Positions 1-10,758 of a stretch of 64,000 bases of DNA are shown piece after piece. Location: assembly GCA_963693085.1 (NCBI GenBank), contig OY856411.1, forward strand, positions 115,560,767 to 115,624,766, in the 5' to 3' direction. Made by a program: the position numbers and the translations under genes. The notes below the pieces were generated by a model. It made no database searches. It was not told the DNA's origin and saw only the letters and a list, made by a program, of their open reading frames with translations. Each line of letters opens with the position of its first letter. Within the stretch, counting starts at the first letter, position 1. This stretch comes from Alisma plantago-aquatica (lineage: Eukaryota > Streptophyta > Magnoliopsida > Alismatales > Alismataceae).

Positions 1-171
1 TGGAAACACATGGGTTTTCAAAATAGAGGTATAAATACGACCACTTGGGGTTGTGACATCCAAAACATAACACAAATCCCTGATATCCAAATCAAGAATA
101 GTTGCCAGGTTTCTTGAAATAAAAGTATTAGTTGAACCAGAATCAAATAGTGCTTTTACATTTTATCCCAT
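1..171 (-). pseudogene. Gypsy I aspartic protease fragment
   Basis: Minus-strand translation gives the motif ALFDSGSTNTFIS, with the catalytic DSG codons at 136-144, the retropepsin active site of Ty3/gypsy polyproteins. The protease would cleave Gag-Pol inside the virus-like particle. The frame stays open to the window edge but has a TAA stop five codons before ALFDSG, so the fragment is not continuous with the gag upstream. The rest of the domain is outside the window. Confidence 0.85.
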
Positions 172-246
172 GACTTCCAACAAGCCTACAAAGTCATTCC
201 ATATTAGAAAGCTATTACATGGTCTACTGAACTAAAAGGAAAAACT
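172..246 (-). other. Gag-protease linker of gypsy I
   Basis: Short spacer between the zinc-knuckle ORF and the protease motif. It is broken by stops in the relevant frame, and no separate feature is visible. Confidence 0.4.
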
Positions 247-685
247 CTATGGGTTATTACCCTCAATAAACTTATTAGCATTCACCTGAGATTCTTCATT
301 GTCGATGACAAACACTCTATCTTGCCTCCTCTCTCCAATTAGAGGTGCTCCGGCTGGTACTCCTACTGGGGGTACCGCAGCTACTGGTTGTGCTGCTACA
401 GGTTGTGACCCCAAAGGTCCTCTTGGATTAGGCTGAGGGCATTTGGCAATGAAGTGTCCCTCTTGTTGACATCTGAAACATACCTTCTTCTCAAAGCGAC
501 ACTTCCCAGGATGTGCCCATCCAGAGGTGCGACACTGGTGGAGACGACCACGTGGCTTGCCTTTGTGCCCATTCTTATTCTTGTTGTGGTTGCGTCCTTG
601 TCCCTTCCAGTGTTCATTCCTCTGCCCTGGAGATGCTTCAATGAAACCCAAGTACCCTCTGGGTTGGTTCTGTGCAAGCATCACT
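247..685 (-). pseudogene. Gypsy I gag, C-terminal nucleocapsid part
   Basis: This minus-strand frame of about 145 residues is the distal part of gag, cut off from its N-terminal part (6389-7336) by the element inserted at 686. It has a basic NKNKNGHKGK stretch and a CCHC zinc knuckle at residues C69, C72, H77 and C82 (CFRCQQEGHFIAKC) that would bind genomic RNA. A second knuckle just before it is degenerate, with its second Cys replaced by Ser (CRTSGWAHPGKC). A Pro/Val/Ala-rich tail follows. The duplicate at 10759-11124 has a one-base frameshift inside the same knuckle. Confidence 0.88.
681..685. repeat. Target-site duplication TCACT, left of gag-only element A
   Basis: TCACT directly precedes the LTR start TGTTGG at 686 and recurs at 6384-6388 right after the other LTR. 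The uninterrupted gypsy site in the related element near 38690 reads GCATCACTGTCC, with one copy. Confidence 0.93.
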
Positions 686-1028
686 TGTTGGCTAAATTGA
701 CATTATGATAAATGCCTTTGTTTCGATGATGACAAACATTTCATTTTTGTTGATCTAACAAGCTACTTGAGTGTTGCAGGAATAAGGTGGATAACAAAGT
801 ACTAGGGAATCTATATGCTTGAATGCTTATAAATTTCATGAAATGTAATCAATTGTAAACTTGTACAAATATATAATGTACAAGTACTTAGACTTCATGT
901 AAATCAAGCGTTAGATCTTCCCTAGCCAAATCACTACACTTAGATAGGTCATCCCCTTCAATAGTGTCACATATGCACACTCATACACACACTTAATGCC
1001 TTAAATTGAAACATTAAAACAGGGGCAA

Positions 1029-1229
1029 TCTCAGTCGACAAACTCCTCGACCGAGACCATCTCGGTCGACAAACTTCTCGACCGAGAAAGACCCAAGTAG
1101 TCGTTAGACACAGCTAACAAGGTAGTTGGCAATTGGAGATGAACATTGTAAACACTTGATCCAGAGAGCCTGACGGTTGACAAAACTTCGACTGAGTAGG
1201 CATCTCAGTCAACAATTCCTCGACTGAGA
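1029..1229. repeat. Cluster of CTCGGTCGA...TCGACCGAG hairpins
   Basis: Successive inverted repeats: TCTCAGTCGA/TCGACCGAGA (1029-1056), TCTCGGTCGA/TCGACCGAGA (1060-1087), a degenerate pair near 1172-1195, and TCTCAGTCAA/TCGACTGAGA (1203-1229). Arms of about 10 bases enclose 7-10 base loops. The same unit recurs in every LTR of this family and in its interior, so it is a family hallmark, perhaps an RNA structure or protein-binding site; its function is not known to me. Confidence 0.85.
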
Positions 1230-1374
1230 TGGACTCTAATAGCAACTGCAAAATTAATTAACTAGTCGTTGCTAATGCAACCAACTTGTACCTAACGGCT
1301 AGTTAAGCACTTAGAACCCACTAGAAAGTGTCTAGAACGTCCTTAAGCACTTGTAGGTCATTCCTATAAATAGG

Positions 1375-1383
1375 ACATGCCTT
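1375..1383 (+). promoter_or_regulatory. TATA box in LTR (TATAAATAG)
   Basis: A consensus plant TATA box lies in the middle of the LTR. The same nonamer is at 5638-5646, 11803-11811 and 16099-16107, and in minus orientation at 46495-46503 and 52667-52675. It marks the likely U3/R boundary. Confidence 0.8.
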
Positions 1384-2111
1384 TGGACACCTAAATATAT
1401 AACTAAGCTACACTTGTGCTACACTTGAGCTTGCATACTCATCGGCAATCTATTTTGAGCAATAGAGCAATTCCAACATTGACTATTCATTCCCATTGCT
1501 CCAATTTCGTGACCTATATGCTAGCATCTCCTATCCACAACACTTACACTTCTACACTCATTGGTTAGGAGATCAATATGCTTGATATAGGCAAATCAAG
1601 CCTTGTGGTTACAACGGTATTGTAATTTTTGTTTTTCCTTCTTGTTCCTTTTTATCCTTTGTACTCTCCTTGCTACTCCTAGGGTTGGAGGCTGCGGATT
1701 GGAGAGAGTTTGACTTCTCAGGTGGAGAAGGGGACTTCATACTACTTCAAGAAGGCTGTCTCAATGGGAAGCTACTTCAAGAGGAAGGCTACTTCAAGGG
1801 GAGCTTGAGGTTACTTCAAGGAAGGCAGCTTCGAGGTTGGTGAGACTACTTCTAGGTGAAGGCTGTCCGAAGGGTTTGGTGAAAGAATTGTAATTTTATG
1901 TAAAGTCCTTGTGAGGTAATAAAATTTGATTCTTCCAAAATCCCGGTTGGGTAAGCAACCGGGTAGTGGACTGACTACCTTAGTATTTGCTAAGGTAGGA
2001 ACCACTCTAAATCCTTGTCCCTTGTCCAAATATTCTTGTGGTTGGTTGTTTGAGTTAAATAACTATTAAGTAATTTTAAAACCCTATTCACCCCCCTCTA
2101 GTGGTTTTTCA

Positions 2112-2126
2112 ATTGGTATCAGAGCA
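2112..2126 (+). promoter_or_regulatory. Primer binding site of element A
   Basis: ATTGGTATCAGAGCA begins one base after the LTR end. It matches the complement of the 3' end of plant initiator methionine tRNA, the usual primer for copia elements. Confidence 0.92.
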
Positions 2127-2158
2127 GGCTTCAAGGAACCCTAACCAGGTCTTGAAGA

Positions 2159-3069
2159 ATGAAAGGTGGTGGTGTCTACAACCGCAAGCAAAGGAAAAGT
2201 ATGGACAAATCTTCAACAAGTTGCAGTTGGTGCTTAGGAACAAGCCACACAACAATTGGTTGCCCATGGAGGTCAAAGAAGGAAAATGAGCACAAAGATT
2301 GTCTTATTGCAACAATAAGTGAAGAAAAAGAAGAAGAGGTAAGCCTTTTTGATTTATCTAAAGAAGAGCTAGTTGCTAGTCTTGAAGAGACACATAATAA
2401 ATATATTGAGTGCAAGAAGGAATTAAAGAAATCTAATAAAGCAAATGATGAGTTACATGCTAAGCTTCTTGCTATTACATCTGAAAATGAAGATCTTAAA
2501 AAGATCATTGAAGATCATAATATTAGGATAAAATCAATAGAGGCAGATTGCAATCTTCTCTCTCTAGAAAAGATTAACTTGCAAACTCAAGTAAATGATA
2601 TTAAAAAACAACCTGTTTTGTGTACACATCTAGATTATGATACTATCGTGAAAGAAATAAATTCTTTATCATCTAATCTAGCTCAAGCCAAGCTAGATAT
2701 CAAGAAAGAATGGATGAGATTGCTAAGTTACAACAAGAAGTTAGTAGTCTAAATAATAATGGCACTCTTGATCAAATCTTAAATGATTCTTACCATCAAG
2801 TTGGAAGGAGAGGACTAGGTTACAAGCCTAAGGGAAAATCTTATCATAAACCTAGTTGGAGAAAGACACAAGCACATCAATCTATATATATACCTAAAGG
2901 CACAAATTCATATATACCCAAGAACAACCTATACCAAAATCATAGAAAGAGATATGAGGTTGATTCTATATGTTGTCATTATTGTTTGCGCCTTGGACAC
3001 TATTCTTTTTCATGTCCTTATAAGAAAAAGGATGTCGAGTTAGTATGGGTTCCAAAACCCCCAAACTAA
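2159..3069 (+). pseudogene. Gag-like protein of element A, frameshifted
   Basis: Aligned with the intact 303-residue frame of element B (12597-13508), this copy has a one-base deletion in an A run near 2708 that splits it into overlapping frames at 2159-2752 and 2710-3069. Its N-terminal knuckle is intact (CSWCLGTSHTTIGC, CX2CX4HX4C), whereas copy B has Phe and copy C Tyr at the last Cys. A coiled-coil middle part and a second knuckle (CHYCLRLGHYSFSC) follow, ending WVPKPPN. The pattern matches the C-terminal half of gag in SIRE-like copia elements. It would bind RNA and help package it; this copy is inactive. Confidence 0.88.
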
Positions 3070-4943
3070 ATGAGCAAAAATAAGTTGAGATATGACCATG
3101 GACCCTAGTTGCATATTTATATGTCTATCTCAACTTAACATAATGGGATAACAAATTAATTCAAGTATCTAAACATCCAACTTGGATATATATATATATA
3201 TATATAATTCTTTTAAACCTACAAAAATAGTTCTGATTTACTTACTGAAAACAGTTATGAAACAGTACAAAAACATGGTCGGTCGAGAAAATGTCGACTG
3301 AGCAATCTGTCAGTCGAGAAATCTTCGACCGAGTAGGTTACGGACTTCCAGTCTACAATAAATCTGTTGAATGTGTTTTCAATTGATCAAATTGCTATCT
3401 ATTCATTGTTAATGACTGATTTTACATGCAAAACAAGTTGAAGAACATTTTTGAAAAATGTATAAATATAAATGAGATTATTTTGGTTGATTCTCTAAAT
3501 AAGTTAAAACTTAAAATCATGCTTAGCTTAATAAAAAGAAATTACTATTTTTATCATTATTCACATGATTTTCCTAAAGTATTTCCTGATTTATCCACAT
3601 AGAAATCATGTGTTATGACATCTAGCTTAAATGATCACAATCATTGCATTTCATACAATTATCATTATATGCTTTTATTGTTCTATCGTTACATCATGGA
3701 CATGCTTTCACTATTTCATCATTCATATCATAAAGATGATTCTATGAAAAGATAATGATAATTGTATGCATGGATACATGAATGATTATTGTATGCATGG
3801 ATCCTTGATGATACATAGGCAAGAAAAATGATTCGTTGGTGATATGTTTCTTAGAACAAGATCTTTAATTCTTGCAAGAGCACAATGTTATACATATAAG
3901 ATAAAAATTTCTCAATTGGTATCTTTAAAGACTTGAGATATTAATCGTGCTTTCATTTTTAAGAATCTTATGATGAAAATAAGGGTACAAGAAGAAATAG
4001 AATTTAATATTTATGTACCGACAACAAATTTTATATAAAAATTATAGGAAAATCAAGGACGAATGTTTTCATATTGAGTATCACTTAACATGCTTCAAAA
4101 TTGATATCTAATAAAGTTACATGCAGAAATTATACTTCACATATGAGTGTTCAAATTAGAAATCTGCAAAATTGCCTCTTGGTTGAAATCAAATTTGTCC
4201 AAGGGGCGATATGGTCGAAGTCAAGATCGACCTAAAATAAGCTTTGAGAAAATGCTTATTTCGACATCATTTTATTGTACTTAATCTTAGTATACTTTTG
4301 ATAAAGGTCAAAATCAAAAACTTAAAAACATTTGTGACCTTAGAAGCTTTAAATTGTTTTAATTGTAAGATTAAGGGGGAGCTCACAAAAACAAATTTTA
4401 ATTATTTGATTAAGAAGCTTATAAAAACATTGTAAACATCATTTAAAGCTTGTTATGAACATTAGTATTTTTACTCTTATAAAAAAATCTACAAATTTCA
4501 TAAAAATGATAAATTCTGTTCTTAAAGGAATTCTCTAAATCAATTAGGGCTTAATATCCCTTGTAAAATGGGTGAGAAATAAATACACATATGCCATAAA
4601 CTTAAAAGGAACTCATATCATTTCAAGGCTTATCATCCTTTGCAAATGATTGAGAAACACATTGTGGCTAAATTTGATAATAAAATCCCTTCATTTTAAT
4701 TGGATATCTCTTTAAGGGGGAGAAAAGCTTAAAAAGAAAGACACAAAGCCATACAAAATGATTATATTGGATATCTTTTTGAAATGACAAAGGAGGGGGA
4801 AATAATATAAAATCACAAACATAAAATTAAAATGAGTTTCATAATATCTTGGCCAGTAGTCACTTGCAAAGGTAAATTTCAGGTATGAAACTCACATGTT
4901 TTATATTTTCTTATTTTATATTTAGGAAATGTTTGTCATCTTC
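3070..4943 (+). other. Non-coding interior of element A
   Basis: AT-rich sequence between the gag stop and the purine tract where pol would be expected. I find no integrase, reverse transcriptase or RNase H motif on either strand. It contains a (TA)n tract at 3186-3206 and a CGGTCGA hairpin pair at 3279-3333. Several GGGGGAGAA-type purine clusters occur near 4715-4800. It is collinear with 13509-15405 in B and with the flanks of ORF2 in C. Confidence 0.8.
3186..3206. repeat. (TA)n microsatellite
   Basis: Short TA tract just after the gag stop. The homologous tract in B is about 49 bases (13625-13673) and in C about 27 bases (50834-50860). Confidence 0.95.
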
Positions 4944-4957
4944 AAAAAGGGGGAGAT
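4944..4957 (+). promoter_or_regulatory. Polypurine tract of element A
   Basis: AAAAAGGGGGAGAT lies immediately upstream of the 3' LTR start TGCTGG and would prime plus-strand DNA synthesis. Confidence 0.88.
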
Positions 4958-6383
4958 TGCTGGATAAAATGACATTATGATAAATCCCTTTGTTTCAATG
5001 ATGACAAACACTTCATTCTTGTTGATCTAATGAGCTACTTGAGTGTTGCAGGAATAAGTCGGATGACAAAGTACTAGAGAATTTATATGCTTGAATGCTT
5101 GTAAATTTTATGAAATGTAATCAATTGTAAACTTGTACAAATATATAATGTACAAGTACTTAGACTTCATGTAAATCAAGCGTTAGATCTTCCCTAGCCA
5201 AATCACTACACTTAGATAGGTCATCCCCTTCAATAGTGTCACATATGCACACTCATACACACACTTAATGCCTTAAATTCAAACATTGAAACCAGGGGCA
5301 ATCTTGGTCGACAAACTCCTCGACCGAGACACTCTCGGTCGACAAACTTCTCGACTGAGAAAGACCCAAGTAGTCGTTAGACACAGCTGACAAGGTAGTT
5401 GGCAGTTGGAGATGAACATTGTAAACACTTGATCCGGAGAGCGTGTCAGTCGACAAAACTTTGAACGAGTAGGCATCTTGTTCGACAATTCCTCGACTGA
5501 GATGGACTCTGATGGCAACTGTAGAATTAATTAACTAGCCGTTGCTAATGCAACCAACTTGTACCTAACGGCTAGTTAAGCACTTAGAACCCCCTAGATT
5601 TTGTCTAGAACGTCCTTAAGCACTTGTAGGTCATTCCTATAAATAGGACCTGCCTTAGGACACCTAAATATAACTAAGCTACACTTCTGCTACACTTGAG
5701 CTTGCATACTCATTGGCAATCTGTTTTGAGCAATAGAGCAATTCCAACATTGGCTATTCATTCCCATTGCACCAATTTCGTGTCCTACATGCTAGAATCT
5801 CCTATCCACAACACTTACACTTCTACACTCATTGGTTAGGAGATCAATACGCTTGATATAGGCAAATCAAGCCTTGTGGTTACAACGGTATTGTAATTTC
5901 TGTTTTTCCTTCTTGTTCCTTTTTATCCTTTGTACTCTCCTTGCTACTCCTAGGGTTGGAGGCTGCGGATTGGAGAGAGTTTGACTTCTCAGGTGGAGAA
6001 GGGGACTTCAAACTACTTCAAGAAGGTTGTCTCAACGGGAAGCTACTTCAAGAGGAAGGCTACTTCAAGGGGAGCTTGAGGTTACTTCAAGGAAGGCTGC
6101 TTTGAGGTTGGTGAGACTACTTCTAGGTGAAGGTTGTCCGAAGGGTTTGGTGTAAGAATTGTAATTTTATGTAAAGTCCTTGCGAGGTAATAAAATTTGA
6201 TTCTTCCAAAATCCCAGTTGGGTAAGTAACCGGGTACTGGACTGACTACCTTAGTATTTGCTAAGGTAGGAACCACTCTAAATCCTTGTCCCCTTGTCCA
6301 AATATTCTTGTGGTTGGTTGTTTGAGTTAAATAACTATTAAATAATTTTAAAACCCTATTCACCCCCCTCTAGTAGTTTTTCA
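4958..6383 (+). repeat. 3' LTR of gag-only element A
   Basis: Same length (1426 bp) as the 5' LTR but visibly more diverged from it than from the 3' LTR of B; it shares AGAGCGTG and GGACCTGCC with B. It starts TGCTGG and ends TTTTTCA before TCACT at 6384. It contains the TATA box at 5638 and hairpins at 5309-5366. Confidence 0.94.
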
Positions 6384-7336
6384 TCACTATCCTTTCCATG
6401 TCTAAGCCGGTGTTGTAGGCTTCAACAAAGGTCTTTGGCTTACTTTCCATCACATGAGGCTTGATGGTAGGGTGTAGACGTTCCATGAAGTGGTCCACCC
6501 TCCTCTCTTCATCCAACATATGATCGAAGCATTCCAGGAGGCAGAACCTGCGACTGAAGTCTACAAGTGAAGAACTTCCTTGAGTCATGCTCATGAACTC
6601 TCTTTCTTTCTCTTTCCTTGCTGAGATGGGGAGGAATCTGGTAGTGAAGATGGTCTTGAAGTCAGTCCATGCCATTAGTTCTTCACTTAAGTCTCTTCCT
6701 GTGATATGGTTCTCCCACCATATCTTGGCTGCACCCTCCATAAGGTGAGTAGCAAATAGAACCTTCTTATTCGGCTGCACTTCAAGCATACGGAACCCAT
6801 TCTCGACTGCAAGTAGCCAAGCTTCAGCCTTGTCGACTACTTCTGACTTGTCTTCTCCCCAGAACATCTCGATGTTCAACTTGACGAAGTCTAGGATGGT
6901 GGATCCAAGTTGAGGATGAACAGGAAGTGGCTCACCATTCTCATCTCTTGCTATGTCTCTAAGGGCCAGGGCTCAGATAGCTTCAGTCAATTGCCTTTGT
7001 GGTTCCATCCAAACTGCATCCATTATATGAACCACCATGGTTGGTTGTTAACCACCATGGTTGGTTCTGAACCACCAGGTTGGTCCTCCTCCATGTGGGC
7101 CTCCTCTTCATGCATCTGGTATTCCTCATATTTCGGTCCCCCCCTTGTTCTTGGTTGGTACTGGGCATCGGTTCAGGGTTGGGGCCCTCATGTATAGTCT
7201 CTTCAGGCCTCTTTCTCTTCTTAGAGGTCTTTCCACTGTGGTTCCTCTTCCTCTTCTCAGAAGACCCATTCTCCTTATGGGGTGGTCCACCCTCACCGGT
7301 GGAAAACGGAATAGCCACAACTTTGGTACGAGCCAT
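6384..7336 (-). pseudogene. Gypsy I gag, N-terminal part, frameshifted and interrupted
   Basis: The gag starts at the ATG at 7334-7336 (MARTKVVAIPF), followed by a basic KRKR-rich region and the retrotransposon gag core with motifs GAAKIWWEN and FKTIFTTRFLP, typical of Ty3/gypsy capsid. It ends at the TR-GAG insertion at 6388. Compared with the open copy in unit 2, a one-base loss in a C run near 7140 shifts the frame, and a 21-bp tandem copy of the ACCACCATGGTTGGTT region (7029-7062) brings in a TAA. It is non-functional. Confidence 0.9.
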
Positions 7337-7792
7337 CTTCACACAAACAGACTTTTAGTTTTCCTTTAAACTAATTATACTTGTGCAAATGACATCTTAC
7401 TTATGTATCTTTTATTAATTTGGTGGAGGATCCCTTAGACCTTATCAACCTTAACCTATACCACATGAGGGTGAGGAAGAGAGAGAAAACCCTAATCCTT
7501 ACAACCCTTAAGAGAAAATTTGGTTGAGGAGAGATGAGTAATATGAGATAGTCCTAAAGGTATCTTATTTCGAGTCATATCCTTAAACATCGGCCAGGCA
7601 GTCACACAATCTGGGAGTCCTCGTATTCCGACTAGCGGTGCAGAGGAAAATCTTGCCAGCCCCCAGAAGTGATCCTTTTCTAGACACCTCTATCCTTCAG
7701 ACACTCCTCTAATAACTCCCTCGGTTCTATGGAATTTGTAAAATTTAATAATTATTGATTATTAGATGGAGAACCTAGGCTCTGATACGAAT
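7337..7792 (-). other. Gypsy I leader with primer site
   Basis: Untranslated leader between the LTR and gag. The primer site ATTCGTATCAGAGCC lies at 7779-7792 next to the LTR and is one base off the usual TTGGTATCAGAGC. The block with AAAGGATCACTTCTGGGGGCTGG (on the minus strand, 7654-7676) recurs in diverged form at 29955-29985 on the plus strand, revealing a related remnant there. Confidence 0.85.
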
Positions 7793-10593
7793 TGTAATGA
7801 CCCCACCTTCCGGTAACCCCCAATTAAGGGAGACCCAAAGGTCGAAATTGTTAATCAATTTACAGGATCAAAGGTTCAGCATATAATCAACAGTAATTAT
7901 AAATTCTACTAACTAAACTGGAATTGGGTACAAAAATTAAAACTTTTACTTACCTTTATAAAACTGGGAAATCTAACTATCCACAACTTTAAAAACTCTA
8001 TCTAATCCTCCTTGCACTTTATTTCTTAATTTCACGATGTGCCACTTTACTGTTTGTGATTTTCTGGATATTACCTAAAATGTCGACAAACAAAACATCG
8101 ATCAGCAATTGCTGGTATGTGGAGGCAACTAAAATTTCACAATTAGGTCTAACAATTTAAGTATTACTATCAAGGTAATTAACAAGTCAATTTACATTTT
8201 CCATGTGACAATCCCCACCGCTTTTTTCCCTAACCCTGGATTTGACTTAAGGCCACCTTCTCAATCTCGAGCTTGATGCCTGGGAGTCACCTCTCATGGT
8301 GCTCCTTACTATTGCCTCATCAATCACCTTCTCATTCTCGAGCTTGGTGTCTAGGGTCACCTTGCATGGTGCCCATTGGTCTACCCTCCTGGGCCTGACC
8401 TTTATGGAATCTTCCATCAGGGTGGCATGTAAATGCATGATTTACACATTTATATTAACTTGTGATAGTCATAGTCACTTTATAATTGCAATATGAACAT
8501 CCAAATAGTTTAGTTGCATTCAATGCGATTAAACATCTGGGAATCCATCGGGAGACTAAAGTGGTTATTCATATTTTAACCACATACCTGTTAATGAAGA
8601 CTTGAATGCAGAAGTAACTTAATCAATTAGGAAATCAAGCAAGTACACACACAAGCTCCTGAAAAAGGCATTTAATTTCTCTATTATTAATCATGTGATT
8701 ATGATTCAATAATTCTAAGGGTTTCCTAGGTTATTTGCCCTTTTTAGGGTTTTGACCATAATTAGGGTTTTGTTCCTTTTTATTGCCTTTACCTTGCTTT
8801 TATCAAATTATACATTAAACCCTAATTTTCTTGCTTAATCATCTGTTAAGATTCCTAAGATCAGACTTAGTCCATTAAACCCTAATTTCGAATTACTTGA
8901 TCATATCTTTTCTAAATTAGGGGTTCCAAACATTTCAAATCCTCATATCGAGTTACAAACCCTAAACGTGTAATTCTATGATCAAAACAGGTTAATAACC
9001 ATCTAAAATAGAAAATTAGTTAACTATACTCGAATTAACTTAATTGCAGGACCAATTATACTTTTTATTAACAATTAGGGTTTTTTTTATCCACAAAATA
9101 ACCCTTTTTCTATTCTAGAAATATACCTTTACCAAAAAGAGTCAGATTTAGGGTTTCAAACCATTTTTATTAAACCCCCCATATTATTATGATCATTTTT
9201 CATGATTAAGTTTTTCCATCCGAGCTTCCTAGCTCCAGATATAAATCTTCTAAGATAAATCGTTTCTATCAAAATTCAAACTAATTAGCAAAATCATGGA
9301 TCGCACGATCAATGGTCTGGTGGTCCACTTAGGATCCTGCGGCCATGATCACGCGCGCCCCTACACAACACTCAAAAGAAGTAAAGGATAGGAGTGTCCT
9401 CACATGTTTACGAGGACACGGAGGGCAAATTAGTAAAACAACACTCTGTCTTCTTCCCTGACCTCGCGCGAGAGAGGGAGCTCTGGTGGTCAACCTAGGA
9501 GTTGACTTCGGGCTCCTTCGCTCCTTTTCTCGTGCTGGTGGTTCAGGAGGCTTCGTCCCCTTCGGTCGAACACGACGACGCCTTCAATTGGTCACCGAAA
9601 CCGCTCCACACCCACTCCCTTGCTCACTGGATTACGGCAGAGTCCCCTACGTCGATGAAGGTCAAGATCGAGATTGATGGAGCAATTGGATGCATGGAAG
9701 CACTCCTTGCTTCCGTCCGCAGAGCTTGGGCAAGAGAAAAGATATATCGGTGCCCTCTGTCATACTCCCCTTTTTATAGGGTCGAGGTAGAGACATGCCC
9801 AGTTGGGCATTTCCTAGTTTGGCGACGAAACATACTCGATTCAGGGGTGAAACCCTTCGGCTTGTTCTCCCAAATCCAACAGGATGGTTTCCATACTTGT
9901 TTATACATCGGATTCTCGAGAAAAAAGGATTGAAAAATCAACCTGCAAGCCACAGAGTCCTAGTCCCAGCAGGACTTAGATGATGAGCAATCGTCGTAGG
10001 ATCAAGATCCAACATGCTGGATTGCTCGCGTTCAAAGGAAAGCAAATTCATTTATCATTTAATTTAGGAAAATTCCCTAATCCAAGATAATATTGCAAAA
10101 ATGATATCTCCCAAACCGTAACTTTGATTTATCTCACATTTTAAAGGAATGTTCATTTTAATATTTCCTAGCTTTGAACGAAAATTGGGAAGCAAAAAAC
10201 AATGTATGAAAAGGATTTCTTCTCTCCCAATTTTTCTTATTAATTACTCCCAATTAAAATATATCCATATTCCTTTTTCCTTTATCTAATTATTTTGGGT
10301 CCCTTGGACCTCAAGGAAACCCAAAGACATGGATTCCCATATTGGGAAATATTAGTTTACCTTTATCTTCTTGTAATTATCAATTTCTCATATTTCTCCT
10401 TTTATAAAACAATTTCTTTCCCTTATTAATTCTTTTTCTTTTCAATTGGGCTCAATGGCCTACAAGGCCCACAATCAATCAATCAAATCTATTTTATACG
10501 AAATTTATCACAATTCAAAGAAAAATATTTCATTTACTCATTAAAAGAGAAATGCATTTTACATTATATTTTCCAGAATTTGAGGTTATAACA
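7793..10593 (-). repeat. 5' LTR of gypsy I (2801 bp)
   Basis: On the minus strand it starts TGTTATAACCTCAAATTC (10593) and ends GGGGTCATTACA (7793), next to the primer site. A TATA box TATAAAAAG lies at 9778-9770 (minus). Many AAACCCTAA and TTAGGG words are scattered through 8700-9130 but never as an array. Plus-strand ORFs in it (for example 9502-9933) are antisense and not supported as genes. The copy at 18233-21033 has exactly the same length. Confidence 0.93.
9770..9778 (-). promoter_or_regulatory. TATA box of gypsy I LTR
   Basis: TATAAAAAG on the minus strand inside CCTATAAAAAGGGG; in unit 2 the site reads TATAAATAG (20209-20217). Confidence 0.7.
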
Positions 10594-10758
10594 AATTGCT
10601 TCCAGCAACACTGATCGATGGCTCTTTAAAATTGAAGCAACTTGGCATCTAACCACACTTTTCCGTTACCTTTAACACTTCCAACAAAGAGCAGCGCCAC
10701 CCCCTACCAACTTCAGAAAGGATAACGTCTGTAACATCGATATACAACGCTCCTCTAT
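10594..10758. other. Non-TE flank copied in the tandem duplication (unit 1 copy)
   Basis: 165 bases beyond the gypsy LTR end, followed directly by gypsy nucleocapsid sequence of unit 2. The homologous stretch in unit 2 is 21034-21212. On the minus strand a frame continuous with the gypsy ORF reads YIDVTDV...VTEKCG before a stop. I do not recognise the origin. Confidence 0.75.

Larger units (their letters stand above)
686..2111 (+). repeat. 5' LTR of gag-only element A
   Basis: Starts TGTTGGCTAA and ends GTTTTTCA, followed at once by the primer site. It carries a TATA box at 1375-1383, CGGTCGA-type hairpins at 1029-1229, and repeated CTACTTCAAG units around 1740-1820 in the U5-side region. 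Diagnostic variants (AGAGCCTG, GGACATGCC) are shared with the 5' LTR of element B and not with the 3' LTRs, confirming that A and B are duplicates of one insertion. Confidence 0.95.
686..6383 (+). mobile_element. Gag-only Ty1/copia-type (TR-GAG-like) element A, 5.7 kb
   Basis: Two LTRs of 1426 bp each (686-2111 and 4958-6383), TG...CA ends, perfect 5-bp TSD TCACT, primer site after the first LTR and purine tract before the second define a complete LTR retrotransposon. The 2.85-kb interior codes only for a gag-like protein (2159-3069). No protease, integrase, reverse transcriptase or RNase H can be read. It must be mobilised in trans by an autonomous copia element. It sits in opposite orientation inside gypsy I gag. 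Confidence 0.93.
1..10593 (-). mobile_element. Ty3/gypsy chromovirus-like element I (pol and 3' LTR off window)
   Basis: Read on the minus strand the order is LTR (10593-7793), primer site, leader, gag (7336-6389), a nested gag-only element (6383-686), rest of gag with zinc knuckle (685-247) and the start of the aspartic protease (to 1). Reverse transcriptase, integrase and the second LTR would lie left of the window. Long LTRs starting TGTTATAACC and the gag and protease type resemble the Tekay/Del group of chromoviruses, but clade assignment is inference without pol. All coding parts are damaged. Confidence 0.9.
321..10758. repeat. Tandem segmental duplication, unit 1 (10,438 bp)
   Basis: Unit 1 is collinear with 10759-21212. 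The same order of gypsy zinc-knuckle region, nested gag-only element, gypsy gag, 2801-bp LTR and non-TE flank recurs at an offset of 10,438-10,461. Rows compared by eye show about 0-3 differences per 60 bases. The hexamer CTCTAT lies at the left edge (315-320), at the junction (10753-10758) and at the right edge (21207-21212). Unit 1 lacks 14 bases of the flank that unit 2 keeps near 21085. Confidence 0.93.

Noticed and set aside
1811..2029. 72-residue minus-strand ORF in the LTR, repeated at 12249, 6082 and 16543
   Set aside because: LTR sequence read antisense; it recurs only because the LTR recurs.
8700..9130. AAACCCTAA / TTTAGGG words suggesting interstitial telomere sequence
   Set aside because: Single scattered heptamers, never in tandem, and typical of plant LTR promoters.
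9502..9933. 143-residue plus-strand ORF, also at 19941-20372
   Set aside because: It is antisense inside the gypsy LTR. Its preservation in both units is explained by the recent duplication, and no domain is recognisable.
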